The notes: generated by a model from the sequence alone, not told the origin. A stretch of DNA of 64,000 bases from CAZEAP01 sp964510315 (GCA_964510315.1 CAZEAP010000017.1:1-64000); one strand, 5' to 3'; counted from the first letter of the stretch, positions 50,006 to 59,269 are shown. A program made the numbers and translations.

Positions 50006-51691
50006 TCAGAGCCTGCCCGACCGGATGATGCCGATGATAAGCCACACTCCCAGGACCAACCCGAAGGCCAGGCCGATGAGGCCGAGGACGCTGACGCGCC
50101 ACCCGAAGATGCTGAGGGCGCCGATTTCGGCCTGCAAAAGCAGCGAAGAGGCGATTATCAGGGAAGCCAGAATGATGCTGAGGGCCAGGCGGTTGCCCGT
50201 GCGGTCCAGTTCGTTGAGCGCTTCCTTAAAGCCTTCATGCCGAAGGGTGAACTCGAACAGACCGCCCGGCATCTTGCGCAGAAGACGGCGTAGCTGCCGG
50301 GGCATCTCCCGCAGAAGGCTGCCCAGGTGGTAGCTGCCGGCGGTCAGTTCCCGGCGGAGGGTCTTCGCCGATGCCTTTTGCCGAAGGAGTTGCCGGCCAT
50401 AGGGCTTGGCCACACGGGCGAGTTGCAGACGAGGGTCGAGTTGAGTCACCAGTCCGCTGATGACCATGAGGGCCCTGCCCATGAGGACGAAGTCGCGCGG
50501 CACCCTGACCCGGTATCTGCGGATCACGCCCATCACGTCCTGGAAAGACCGCTGGAAGTCCATCCTCTCCAGCGGAACGCTGCTGTAGCGGTTCAGCAGC
50601 CGGGTGATATCTTCCTGGAAATCCTCCACGTCCCCGTAGTCCGGCAGTTCGCCTATCTCGCTGAGCACCTCGGCGACCAGCTCCAACTGCCCGTTTCCCA
50701 GGGCCAGCAGGCAGACTCCCAGGCTTCTGCGCAGCCGCGCGTTGACGCGCCCGACCAGGCCGAAGTCCAGCAGCGCGACGTTGCCGCTCGGAGTGACGAG
50801 GATGTTCCCCGGATGGGGGTCTCCGTGAAAAGTGCCCAGCACGAAGAACTGCCGCAGATAGACGTCCATGACGGTGCGGGCCAGCTCATGGCGGTCCACC
50901 TCGACCGGCTGCCGGTTCAGCAGTTCGCCCAGATGCGTCCCTTCCATCCGGCGCATGGTCAGCACCCGCTCGGTGGTCATCTCCCAGAAAACGCCCGGTA
51001 TGGACACGCGCGGTTCGTCCTGGAACATCTCGGCGAACTTGTGGGTGTAGGCCGCCTCGGCCAGGAAATCCAGCTCCCGCTCGATGCCCCTCCCGAACTC
51101 CTCCACCAGCATGGGCAGCCGCAGGGACTCGAACTCCTCCACCCTGTCGGCCTGATCCGCCAGGAAGGCGAGTATGGCCAGGTCGTCCTCGATGACGCGC
51201 TCGATGCGGGGCCGCCGGACCTTCACCACCACGGGCGTGCCGTCCCGCAGTTTGGCGTCGTGGATCTGGGCAATCGACCCGCTGGCGCGGGGCTCGTCGA
51301 TGAATTCCAGGAAAACCTCCTCGGCGGGACGGCCCAGCTCTTCGGACACTATATCCCGGGAGACCTCCGCCGGGAAAGGTGCCACGTGGTGACAGATGCG
51401 CTTCAGCTCGTCGATGTATTCCGGCGGGAGCACGTCCGGCCGGGTGGAGAGCATCTGGCCAAACTTTACGAAGGTCGGTCCCAGTTCCTCCAGCAGGGAG
51501 GCGAAGCGCCGGGCAAGCTCTTCGGGGCGCTCCGGCTTCCCCAACCCCGGCAGGCGGAGCCAGGGGGGGAGGTGTTTCTGCAGGTCCAGCCGGCTGATGA
51601 AAAACCCCAGACCGTGAGAGACCGCCTTGCGCGCGATGTGGGCCACGCGCCGCATACGCCGCGGCCCTTTGAGAATGGCGCCTATTCTCAC
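50006..51691 (-). CDS. UbiB/ABC1/AarF-family atypical kinase
   Basis: A 561-residue member of the UbiB protein-kinase-like family. The GTFVKFGQMLSTRPD (KxGQ) motif, the ATP-binding ASGSIAQIHDA (A-rich loop), VVVKVRRP, FHGDPHPGNIL and LLDFGLVG are all visible, and two C-terminal membrane helices follow (about 500-555). UbiB proteins act in quinone or isoprenoid-lipid metabolism. GTG start with GAGAGGAA upstream. First of a three-gene minus group with DUF4432 and YihY. Confidence 0.93.
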   Translation of the reverse strand: MRIGAILKGPRRMRRVAHIARKAVSHGLGFFISRLDLQKHLPPWLRLPGLGKPERPEELARRFASLLEELGPTFVKFGQMLSTRPDVLPPEYIDELKRICHHVAPFPAEVSRDIVSEELGRPAEEVFLEFIDEPRASGSIAQIHDAKLRDGTPVVVKVRRPRIERVIEDDLAILAFLADQADRVEEFESLRLPMLVEEFGRGIERELDFLAEAAYTHKFAEMFQDEPRVSIPGVFWEMTTERVLTMRRMEGTHLGELLNRQPVEVDRHELARTVMDVYLRQFFVLGTFHGDPHPGNILVTPSGNVALLDFGLVGRVNARLRRSLGVCLLALGNGQLELVAEVLSEIGELPDYGDVEDFQEDITRLLNRYSSVPLERMDFQRSFQDVMGVIRRYRVRVPRDFVLMGRALMVISGLVTQLDPRLQLARVAKPYGRQLLRQKASAKTLRRELTAGSYHLGSLLREMPRQLRRLLRKMPGGLFEFTLRHEGFKEALNELDRTGNRLALSIILASLIIASSLLLQAEIGALSIFGWRVSVLGLIGLAFGLVLGVWLIIGIIRSGRL

Positions 51692-51732
51692 CGCCTGTTC
51701 CTCTCTATGATAACCGCCGGGCGAGAGACGAC

Positions 51733-51761
51733 ATTATAAGCGCCGCCCGCCGCCCGGGAAA
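51733..51761 (-). promoter_or_regulatory. Possible promoter of ubiB group
   Basis: Perfect TATAAT on the minus strand with TTTCCC 17 bp upstream; the -35 is poor. It lies in the 71-bp gap after the glycosyltransferase gene. Confidence 0.35.
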
Positions 51762-51762
51762 G

Positions 51763-52563
51763 TCATGTTTCCGGCGCGCTCGGCGACGGCTTCACGGCTT
51801 CGGCATGCTCCAGCTCCCACAGCCGGACCTCGCGGACGAACCGGTAATAGGCCGAACCGGCGGCGATGACCAGCCCCGGGAAGCCGTCCAGGAATCCCCG
51901 TTGCAGCAAATACTTCTTCAGCAGCTCCAAAGGCGGTTTCGCCAGCACGCTCAGCAGGGAGAACCGGTTGCCCGCCGCATGCCTGGCCTGTGCCGCATGT
52001 TCTGCGAACCGCGAGGAACGCCGCATCATCTCCAGCACGCCCCCCGGGTAGCTGAAATGGAGGATATCGGCGTCGATCCGCCCGACCGGTCCTGCCACCG
52101 AAGCGGTCGGATGAGGGGGTGTGCCGACGATCTCGGTCGCCTCCCGCCGGAACAGCCGGACCTTCGGCTGGGGATACCACCCGCTGTGGGTGATCCAGCG
52201 CCCCATGAAGTAGTTCTTCCGAGGGAACGCATACCCGTCGCAGTCCGGCCCGTCCGGGGCCTGGAATACACTGCGTATCTCCGCGCGGGCCGCCGGTGTC
52301 AGGCGCTCGTCGGCATCCAGCCACATCACCCATTCCCCGGTGGTCTGCTGGAACGCATAGCGCGTCTGCTTGACGTAGCCGGCGAACTCGCGCTCGACAA
52401 TCCGGTCGGTGTACTCGCGCGCTATCTCAACGGTGTCGTCCTCGCTGTAGCTGTCCACCACGACGATTTCGTCCACCCACGCGAGGCTTTCCAGGCAGGC
52501 CCGGATGTTGTCTTCCTCGTTGTAGGTGATCACGAAAGCCGAGAAGCTCTTTCCTCCGATCAT
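51763..52563 (-). CDS. Family 2 glycosyltransferase, LPS-core type
   Basis: A 266-residue GT-A enzyme of the WaaE/KdtX-like group. SAFVITYNEEDNIRACLESL is the family opening, WVDEIVVVDSYSEDDTVEIA and the DxD-bearing MWLDADERLT follow, and KNYFMGRWITHSGWYPQPKVRLFR fits the acceptor side. Likely transfers a hexose onto LPS core or another envelope glycan. ATG at 52563 overlaps the stop of the preceding membrane protein gene by 4 bp (ATGA). Confidence 0.9.
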   Translation of the reverse strand: MIGGKSFSAFVITYNEEDNIRACLESLAWVDEIVVVDSYSEDDTVEIAREYTDRIVEREFAGYVKQTRYAFQQTTGEWVMWLDADERLTPAARAEIRSVFQAPDGPDCDGYAFPRKNYFMGRWITHSGWYPQPKVRLFRREATEIVGTPPHPTASVAGPVGRIDADILHFSYPGGVLEMMRRSSRFAEHAAQARHAAGNRFSLLSVLAKPPLELLKKYLLQRGFLDGFPGLVIAAGSAYYRFVREVRLWELEHAEAVKPSPSAPET

Positions 52564-55241
52564 GACGGCCCTCCGGGCTGGGTCTGTTTCGGCGTCGGTG
52601 CGACGGGCTCGCGCGTGCCCTCCCCGGACAGTTGCAGCAGCATACGGGCCGAGGCGTTGCCCGGTTCGATGCGCAGGACGCGCCTGGCCAGCTCCGCGGC
52701 CCGCTCGAATCGACCCGCCCGGGCGTACAGCTCGGCCAGCATGGAGAGGTCCAGAACGCTGCGGGGATTCTGCTCGACGATCTGCTCCAGCACCCCGGCA
52801 CTCTCTTTGAGGCGTCCTGCGGCCATCAGGAGCGCGGCCAGCCGGCGCCTTGCCTTCAACGAATCGGCGCGCAGTTCCAGAGCGCGGCGGCAGTGCCGGA
52901 TGGCCTCTTTCGGCTGTCCGGCCTGCGCGAGCAATTCCACCATCTGCATCCGCCATGCGAAGTTGTCCTCGCCGCTCTGGAAAGACTCTTCGAGCAGCTC
53001 GCGCGCGGCCTTCGTCAGGCCGAAGCCTTCCAGCGCCGCGGCCATCTGCGCCGCCTTCCCCTCCCGCCGGGGTGCCAGCAGGTCGAGACGCGCGTGAGGT
53101 CCACGAAGGAACTCCACCAGCCGGGCCTGGCTCCCGGGTCCGCCCCCGCCAAGCTCACGAAAGAGCGCCCGGGTTTTCTGCTCGTATATGGCCTGGAAGC
53201 CGCGGAGCGCAACCGCCTTCTGAGCCGGACTGCTGAACTCCACCCGCTCGATCAAGCCGGCCGGCCCCTTTGCCCTGTACTGGGCCACCGCGGCCACCGA
53301 GGCCACCCGCGTCGGCGTGCTGAGGTCCCGCGCCGTGGGAGTGGGCCGGCTCGGGGGGTCCCGGCGGTAGGGCGAGGCGTCCCCGATCAACTCCTTCAGT
53401 TCGCTGTGGTCGCCCACGTAGGCTGCCAGCAGGTCGCCGGGGTGCCAGAAACCCATCTCGGTCAGCAGGCCCTCCACCTCGGGGTCCTGGAACATCGCGT
53501 GGAGGCGGCTGTAGTCCAGCTTCAGGTCTTCGCCGGCCAGGACGACGCCGTCCCGCCCCTCCAGGAACAGGTGATAGCGTGGCCAGGCCGCCTCAACCGT
53601 CGCCAGCAGCCGGCGGAGGGTGCCCACCTTCACCGTGCCCACAGGCAGCCACAGGCAGAGCACGGCGTCATCGGGTTGGTCCTCACCCAGCAAACTAAGT
53701 CCCTCTACGGTGAGCAGGCGGGGGTATGTGAATGGAGAGAGGAGCTTCGGACCGCAGAAGATCAGATCGCTTTGGGAGTTCCGCCTGTAGTCCAGCCCGG
53801 TCACGGGGAGAATGTAGAAAGGAGCCATTGTAGCCAACCGCAGAGGGCCCGGCGTGCCGAACCGCTTTCCGCGAGCAGCGGCCAGCCCGAGTGCGGCCGC
53901 CAGCCCCACCGACGGTGTTCGTCTGTACTCGCCTTGCTGCTCGACCCGTACCAGGTGTCCGTCGACGAACTCCGCATCCGTGGACCCATGACGGAGCGTG
54001 GCGGTCAACTCGAGCCCACGGAACCGGATGTCCACCGGCTTACCCACGGGTCTCCGTTCCGCGTCTTCGCCGGTCGCACCCGTGACCTTGCCGAACGAAC
54101 GCCGCAGCCCCAGCCATCCGGCATGAGGATCGATCGCAAGAAGGCAGACCAGGGCCGCCGCACCAGCGGCCAACAGGCCCAGACGGCCCACGAGGCTGCC
54201 GCGACGGCCCGCACGCCGATCCGCCGCGAATGCGACCACCCCCGCCGCCACGGCGAGCAGAATCGCCACCGCGTAGGGGGCGGCGTACCACCGGGCAACC
54301 CAGCCGGCGACCACCGCGCCCAGTCCCCCGAAGCCAACCTGTAAGGCCCGGCCGCTTTGGGGGCGCCAGGGGTATCCCGACGCCACACCCAGGACGAGTG
54401 CCAGAACCCAGAAAGGGAATATCCTGCCGGCCGTGAGTTCATACGAGGACGTCTGCGCGGCACCCGAGAAGCTGACGATCAGGTCCGGGTAGCCGAAGAA
54501 GGACAGGGCATTCAGCAGACAGACGCCGACCACCGCCAGGGCGCCCGTCACGACGGCCGCGGCCCTGCGGGGCGGCCCGGGCCAGGCTGCGGACGAGACC
54601 AGTGCTCCGACAAAGAACGGCACCCCCAAAGCGGCCGCCGCGTATGCGGGAGAGCGGGCCACGGGGACGTACGACCTGAGCAGCGCCAGTCCCGCCGCCC
54701 CTACGGCGGCCGCCAAAACGAAGTCCGGCGAGAAAGACACCTCCTCCCACAAATCCGTCCTCCCCTTCAGGTCCCAGGTCGAGTGTATCCATTGGCCGGC
54801 AACCGCCAAGGCTGTGGAACCGGCCAGCCCGGGCCAAACACCCACGACCCCGAGCAGCCCCGCGGCGCAGGCCGCCAGCCCGGCGGCGATCCCCGCGGGC
54901 AGACCGTAGACCGTGCCGGCCCCCCACCGGCCGATGGGGAGGAAGCTCCTGGACCAGAGGAGCAGGACCATTGCTACCAGCGCAACAACGTCGGGCATCC
55001 CGAAGAAGGATATCAGGGCTCCAGCCGCGACCAGCAGAAAGGGGAACAAGATGCGTAGCGAAATCGGCAACACGACCCCGGCCCAAAGGTACCAGACAAG
55101 AAAAACCAGGAAAGGCAAAGCAAAGGACTCAACGCTGAAGAGGGGGAGCGCGGCAAACAGCGCCACGCCAATGGCCTGGCCGCAGAGGAAGGCGGATATA
55201 AACCCACCCGTGCCGCCCGCTTTTGGGTTATCGAGGTTCAA
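52560..55241 (-). CDS. Large polytopic membrane protein with C-terminal TPR domain
   Basis: An 893-residue protein I do not recognise. The N-terminal 430 or so residues form about ten to twelve membrane helices. A soluble middle part (about 430-680) has no clear motif. The last 150 residues are TPR repeats (AARELLEESFQSGEDNFAWR, AGQPKEAIRHCRRALELRAD, GRLKESAGVLEQIVEQNPR, AGRFERAAELARRVLRIEPG). The start is uncertain: TTG 55241 overlaps the serS end by 14 bp; a GTG at 55166 is also possible. The next gene is the LPS-type glycosyltransferase, so a glycan-assembly role is possible. Confidence 0.7.
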   Translation of the reverse strand: MNLDNPKAGGTGGFISAFLCGQAIGVALFAALPLFSVESFALPFLVFLVWYLWAGVVLPISLRILFPFLLVAAGALISFFGMPDVVALVAMVLLLWSRSFLPIGRWGAGTVYGLPAGIAAGLAACAAGLLGVVGVWPGLAGSTALAVAGQWIHSTWDLKGRTDLWEEVSFSPDFVLAAAVGAAGLALLRSYVPVARSPAYAAAALGVPFFVGALVSSAAWPGPPRRAAAVVTGALAVVGVCLLNALSFFGYPDLIVSFSGAAQTSSYELTAGRIFPFWVLALVLGVASGYPWRPQSGRALQVGFGGLGAVVAGWVARWYAAPYAVAILLAVAAGVVAFAADRRAGRRGSLVGRLGLLAAGAAALVCLLAIDPHAGWLGLRRSFGKVTGATGEDAERRPVGKPVDIRFRGLELTATLRHGSTDAEFVDGHLVRVEQQGEYRRTPSVGLAAALGLAAARGKRFGTPGPLRLATMAPFYILPVTGLDYRRNSQSDLIFCGPKLLSPFTYPRLLTVEGLSLLGEDQPDDAVLCLWLPVGTVKVGTLRRLLATVEAAWPRYHLFLEGRDGVVLAGEDLKLDYSRLHAMFQDPEVEGLLTEMGFWHPGDLLAAYVGDHSELKELIGDASPYRRDPPSRPTPTARDLSTPTRVASVAAVAQYRAKGPAGLIERVEFSSPAQKAVALRGFQAIYEQKTRALFRELGGGGPGSQARLVEFLRGPHARLDLLAPRREGKAAQMAAALEGFGLTKAARELLEESFQSGEDNFAWRMQMVELLAQAGQPKEAIRHCRRALELRADSLKARRRLAALLMAAGRLKESAGVLEQIVEQNPRSVLDLSMLAELYARAGRFERAAELARRVLRIEPGNASARMLLQLSGEGTREPVAPTPKQTQPGGPS

Positions 55242-56505
55242 TTCTGGCCACGCCACCCATGTATGACCTGAGAACTTCCGGCACAACGACGCTGCCGTCG
55301 GCCTGCTGATAGTTCTCCAGTACGGCGATGACCGTCCGCGGCAGGGCGATGCCGGAGCCGTTGAGAGTGTGGACAAACCGGGTGCCCCCGCCGCCTGAGG
55401 GCCGGTAGCGGGTGTTGGTGCGGCGGGCCTGGAAATCGCCGCAGTTGCTGCAGGAGCTGACCTCCAGCCACTCGCCGCAGCCGGCCGCCCAGACCTCGAT
55501 GTCGTAGGCCCGGCGCGCCTGGAAGGCCATGTCGCCGGTGGCCAGTTCCTTCACCCGGTACGGAAGCCCCAGTTCCCGGCAGATGTCCTCCGCGTCACCG
55601 AGCAGGTTCTGCAGTTCCTCCTCGGAGTTCTCCGGCAGGACCAGCTTCACCATCTCGACCTTGTCGAACTGATGCCCCCGCTTGATGCCGCGCACGTCGC
55701 GCCCGGCGCTCATCTTCTCCCGGCGAAAGCAGGCGGTGTAGGCGGTGTAGCCGATGGGAAGCTGCTGTTCCTCCAGGATCTCGTCGCGATGCAGGTTCGT
55801 CAGGGGGACCTCGGCGGTGGGGATGAGCCAGAGGTCCTCCTCCACGTCGCGGTAGAGGTTCTCGGCGAACTTGGGCAGTTGGCCGGTGCCCTCCAGGCAG
55901 CGGGCCCCGACAACGAAAGGCGGGTAGGCCTCGATGTATCCGTGACGGCCGACGTGCAGGTCGAGCATCCAGTTGATGAGGGCGCGCTGGAGCCGGGAGC
56001 CCTCGCGGAGCATGACGTAAAACCTGGACCCGCTGAGCTTTACGCCGCGCTCGAAATCCAAAACGCCCAGCTCGGGACCCAGCTCCCAGTGGGGCCGGGG
56101 CTCGAAATCGAACTCCGGGACCCGGCCCTCGGTGCGGAGCACGACGCCGTCCTCCTCTTCGAGTCCGACCGGGGCTTCGGGATGGGGGATGTTGGGCACC
56201 TGCAGCATGAGTTCGTCCAGTTCGGCGCGGAGGGCGTCGGCGCGCTCGTCCAGTCCCTCGATTTGCCTGCCCACCTCCCTCATCCGGCGGATCAGCTCCT
56301 CCCGCTCGGAGCCCTCTTCCATGGAGCCGATCCTGCGGGACTCGCGGTTGCGCTCGGCCTTGAGTTCCTCCGACCGGTGCACCACTTCCCGCCACTGCTC
56401 GTCCAGCTGGCGGAGCCGGTCCACCACGGCGGTGTCCTCCCCGAGCTTGCGCAGGCCTTCCTTCACCTTCTCGGGTTCTTCGCGGATGAGGTCGATGTCC
56501 AGCAT
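55228..56505 (-). CDS. serS: Serine--tRNA ligase
   Basis: Charges tRNA-Ser. The 425-residue class II synthetase has an N-terminal coiled-coil arm (about 28-105), TAEVPLTNLHRDE, motif 2 TACFRREKMSAGRDVRGIKR and motif 3 LNGSGIALPRTVIAVLENYQ. ATG 56505 is used (MLDIDLIREE, the usual start) rather than the frame's first codon five residues earlier. The upstream spacer contains an inverted copy of the GAAGTCTGA repeat. The gene end overlaps the next frame. Confidence 0.96.
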   Translation of the reverse strand: MLDIDLIREEPEKVKEGLRKLGEDTAVVDRLRQLDEQWREVVHRSEELKAERNRESRRIGSMEEGSEREELIRRMREVGRQIEGLDERADALRAELDELMLQVPNIPHPEAPVGLEEEDGVVLRTEGRVPEFDFEPRPHWELGPELGVLDFERGVKLSGSRFYVMLREGSRLQRALINWMLDLHVGRHGYIEAYPPFVVGARCLEGTGQLPKFAENLYRDVEEDLWLIPTAEVPLTNLHRDEILEEQQLPIGYTAYTACFRREKMSAGRDVRGIKRGHQFDKVEMVKLVLPENSEEELQNLLGDAEDICRELGLPYRVKELATGDMAFQARRAYDIEVWAAGCGEWLEVSSCSNCGDFQARRTNTRYRPSGGGGTRFVHTLNGSGIALPRTVIAVLENYQQADGSVVVPEVLRSYMGGVARIEPR

Positions 56506-56523
56506 CGAAAAAAGCCCCAATTA

Positions 56524-56559
56524 TGAATTCTGAAGTCTGAAGTCTGAAGTCTGAAAAAC
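56524..56559. repeat. Inner inverted repeat of the four-helix-bundle cassette (serS side)
   Basis: Begins TGAATTCTGAAGTCTGAAGT and continues with AGTCTGAA units. Its first 25 bases are identical to the reverse complement of 57064-57088 on the other side of the four-helix-bundle gene. Confidence 0.8.
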
Positions 56560-56649
56560 GACAAACATCTCTATCCTCCCAACGGTGCTTTGCCAACTTT
56601 GGGCCGGGGCGCCGGAAGTCGGCCCTGTCCTGCAGTTGAGAAAGCAGCA

Positions 56650-57024
56650 CTAATCAGTCCGTAGCCCGGACTCCTTTGCCCGAACGATTATGCTGGTGAC
56701 CACGGCGGTGATCTCGTCCGTCTCTGCGATCAACGCTTCCAGGCGGTCGGCAGGAAAGATGCCCGACCTTTGCAGCAATCGAAGCCAGTAAAGGCTCTCT
56801 CTGGCCTCCTTCTGCGCCAGGCTGTACTTGTGCACAAAATCGGCGGAGCTTTCGGCCGCCTGTGCTTCCGCAACATTCGCGCCGACCGACGTGGCGGAGC
56901 GGAGGTATTGCTTCCCGATGACCAGCCCGGCCCCATCCTCCCCGGCCTCCAGGGCCTGAAATAGCCGCACAGCACGGAGGGCGTAGTCCAGCGTCCGCCG
57001 GCGAATGTCTTGAGGTTCACTCAC
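56650..57024 (-). CDS. Four-helix-bundle protein (S23/IVP-like)
   Basis: A 124-residue all-helical protein of the group found in 23S rRNA intervening sequences and as scattered single genes. TLDYALRAVRLFQALE, the conserved YLRSATSVGANVAEAQAA, DFVHKYSLAQKEARESLYWLRLLQ (cut) and LIAETDEITAVVTSIIVRAKES are the four helices in the usual order. Function unknown; known relatives form a homopentamer or interact with reverse transcriptase in Avd proteins. It lies between pfkA and serS, bordered by inverted copies of a GAAGTCTGA repeat, which breaks the operon-like spacing. Confidence 0.9.
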   Translation of the reverse strand: MSEPQDIRRRTLDYALRAVRLFQALEAGEDGAGLVIGKQYLRSATSVGANVAEAQAAESSADFVHKYSLAQKEARESLYWLRLLQRSGIFPADRLEALIAETDEITAVVTSIIVRAKESGLRTD

Positions 57025-57058
57025 GGAAGTCTCCTGAGCAGGGGCTTTGACGCCTCCT

Positions 57059-57095
57059 GTGTTTTCAGACTTCAGACTTCAGAATTCAGACTTCC
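57059..57095. repeat. Inverted repeat/pfkA stop-codon repeat
   Basis: On the minus strand GGAAGTCTGAATTCTGAAGT covers the pfkA end (57076-57095) and continues as CTGAAGTCTGAAAAC. It is both the outer copy of the cassette inverted repeat and the same sequence as at the end of queC. Confidence 0.8.
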
Positions 57096-58204
57096 TTCCG
57101 GTATTCGTCGCCGAAACAGGTGCCGACCGACCGGGCGGCCTGCACCAGGTGGCAGTCGGGGTCCACCAGTCGCTGGCGGTCGGCGATCTCTTCCAGGTCC
57201 ACCGGGACCATCTCGGTCCCCTTCAGTCCGACCATCACGTTCAGGTTTCCCTCGGCGGCCTGCTGGACGGCCGCCTGGCCGAAGCGCGTGGCCAGCACCC
57301 GGTCGTAGGCCGTCGGGGTGCCGCCGCGCTGAACGTGTCCCAGCACCACCGCGCGGCTCTCCAGGGTGGTGCGCTGCTCTATCTGGTCGGCCAGCCACAC
57401 GCCGATGCCGCCGAGGCGGATCTTGTCGGTGCTCTCCTCCACCTCGTCTCGCACCACGTACTGGCCCCCGGGCCGTTTGACGCCCTCGCTGACCACTACG
57501 ATGCTGAAGCGTTTGCCCCGGCGGCTGCGCTCCCGGACGGCCTCGCAGACGGTCTCCAGCCGGTAGTCGATCTCGGGGATGAGGATGACGTCTCCACCGC
57601 CGGCGATACCCCCCACCAGAGCCAGCCAGCCGGCGTAGCGGCCCATCGTCTCCAGCACCATCACCCGGTGGTGGGACATGGCCGTGGTGTGGAGCCGGTC
57701 GATGGCCTGGGCCACCACCTGCACGGCGGTGTCGAACCCGAAGGTCACGTCGGTCTCGACGATGTCGTTGTCGATCGTCTTGGGGACGCCGACAACCGGC
57801 ACGCCTTTCTCGGAGAGCTGCCGGGAGATGCTCAGCGTGCCGTCCCCGCCGATGCAGAAAAGCACGTCCAGCCCGGCGTTGCGAAAGTTCTCGACGCACT
57901 CATCGGAGCGGTCTTCGGCATCCTGCGCGTCGCCGCCGGGAGGTGTGTAGTGGAACGGATGGGCCTTGTTGGATGTGCCCAGTATGGTGCCGCCGACCGT
58001 CAGTATCCCGCTGACGTCCTCATACTCCAGCTCGCGCATCCGGTTGTGGATCAGTCCATAGTAGCCGTCCTCTATGCCCACCGCCTCGAACCCGTAATCC
58101 AGCAGGCCGCTTTTGACGACGGCCCGGATAACCGCGTTGATTCCGGGGCAGTCCCCGCCGCCGGTCAGCACACCGATTCGCTCAATGGACTGGGGGTTGC
58201 TCAT
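57086..58204 (-). CDS. pfkA: 6-phosphofructokinase (Gly104/Lys124 type)
   Basis: Phosphorylates fructose-6-phosphate in glycolysis. The 372-residue protein has IGVLTGGGDCPGINA, GGDGTLSISRQL (119 on), PKTIDNDI (141 on), METMGR-like LETMGRYAGWLAL and HVQRGG. After GGD there is Gly (E. coli position 104), as in ATP-dependent enzymes, but PKTIDND carries Lys at position 124, as in pyrophosphate enzymes and in the mixed group. It follows the alcohol dehydrogenase by 21 bp on the same strand. Its last codons GAA GTC TGA lie in the repeat. Confidence 0.93.
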   Translation of the reverse strand: MSNPQSIERIGVLTGGGDCPGINAVIRAVVKSGLLDYGFEAVGIEDGYYGLIHNRMRELEYEDVSGILTVGGTILGTSNKAHPFHYTPPGGDAQDAEDRSDECVENFRNAGLDVLFCIGGDGTLSISRQLSEKGVPVVGVPKTIDNDIVETDVTFGFDTAVQVVAQAIDRLHTTAMSHHRVMVLETMGRYAGWLALVGGIAGGGDVILIPEIDYRLETVCEAVRERSRRGKRFSIVVVSEGVKRPGGQYVVRDEVEESTDKIRLGGIGVWLADQIEQRTTLESRAVVLGHVQRGGTPTAYDRVLATRFGQAAVQQAAEGNLNVMVGLKGTEMVPVDLEEIADRQRLVDPDCHLVQAARSVGTCFGDEYRKEV

Positions 58205-58225
58205 GGAGGACCTCTTCAGCAGGGG

Positions 58226-59269
58226 TCAGTCGTGGGGCTCAACCAGCACTTTCAGGGCCTCTTTGGATTCGGCGACTCCTATGGCCTCCTCCACACGGCT
58301 CAGGCTGAACCGATGGGTGACCAGCGCCTCGGCGCCCACGCGGCCTGAACCGATCAGGGAAAGGGCCTTGTAGTTGTGATAGGGGTTTGAGCCGTGGGTC
58401 CCGAAAACGGCGATCTCCTCGTAATGCACCCGGTTGCTGTCGAACTCGATCTCGGGTGTGCCCTGGGGCAGGCCGCCGAAGAAGCTGATGCGGCCGCGGG
58501 GGGCGACAAGCTCCACCGAGTCTCTCTGGGCTTCCGGGGAAGCACACGCCACGATCAAGACCTGCACCCCCCTGCCGTCGGTCAGGCCGCCGACCCTCTC
58601 GGTCAGCTCCTCGCGCTCGGCATCCACGTAGGCGTCGGCGGCGGCCACTTCGGCCAGTTTCAGGCGGTCGGCGCGCAGGTCCGTCATGTAGACTTTCCGG
58701 GCTCCAAGGGTCCTGGCCAGCATGGCGTGCAGGCATCCGATCGGACCGCAGCCCATTATCAGGACCTCATCGGCCGGCCCGACTTCCATCCTCTCCTGCG
58801 CGTTCAGGCAGCAGGCGAGCGGCTCAGTAAGAGCGGCCGCCGCTGAGCTGACCCTGTTGGGGACCTTGTTCAGGGAGCCCTGCCTCACCGCGCGCGGCGG
58901 GACCACCATGAACTCGGCGAACCCGCCGTCGCAATCGGAGCCGATGTTGATGATGTTCTCACAGACCGTGCTGCGGCCGCTCCGGCAATACCTGCACGAT
59001 CCGCAGGGCACGGCGGGGGCGACGGCGACGCGCTCACTGTCGTAATAGCCGCTCACCGCCGAGCCCACCTCGACAATGGTGCCCGCCAGCTCGTGGCCGA
59101 GGATGACCGGCGGCTTCACAATCCGGTGCCCGTGGCGGAGCGCCTTAACGTCCGTTCCGCAGACCGCGCAGGCGTCGACTCGCAGCAGGACACCATCCGG
59201 GGGGCACTCAGGGGTCTCCACTTGGCGCAGGGCCATCCGCCCGTCCTCTTTCAGTACGGCAGCCTGCAT
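58226..59269 (-). CDS. Zinc-dependent alcohol/polyol dehydrogenase
   Basis: A 347-residue medium-chain dehydrogenase. CAVCGTDVK gives the first catalytic-zinc Cys, GHELAG the His, and the structural-zinc cluster CGSCRYCRSGRSTVC is complete. The NAD(P) site MGCGPIGCLHAML (GxGxxG) is in place. The closest groups are sorbitol, threonine and other polyol dehydrogenases; the substrate cannot be told. It stands between a hypothetical protein and pfkA, with short gaps, in the long minus operon. Confidence 0.92.
   Translation of the reverse strand: MQAAVLKEDGRMALRQVETPECPPDGVLLRVDACAVCGTDVKALRHGHRIVKPPVILGHELAGTIVEVGSAVSGYYDSERVAVAPAVPCGSCRYCRSGRSTVCENIINIGSDCDGGFAEFMVVPPRAVRQGSLNKVPNRVSSAAAALTEPLACCLNAQERMEVGPADEVLIMGCGPIGCLHAMLARTLGARKVYMTDLRADRLKLAEVAAADAYVDAEREELTERVGGLTDGRGVQVLIVACASPEAQRDSVELVAPRGRISFFGGLPQGTPEIEFDSNRVHYEEIAVFGTHGSNPYHNYKALSLIGSGRVGAEALVTHRFSLSRVEEAIGVAESKEALKVLVEPHD

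Noticed and set aside
46722..50333. A 1203-codon plus-strand frame
   Set aside because: It is antisense to YihY and DUF4432 and has no recognisable domain.
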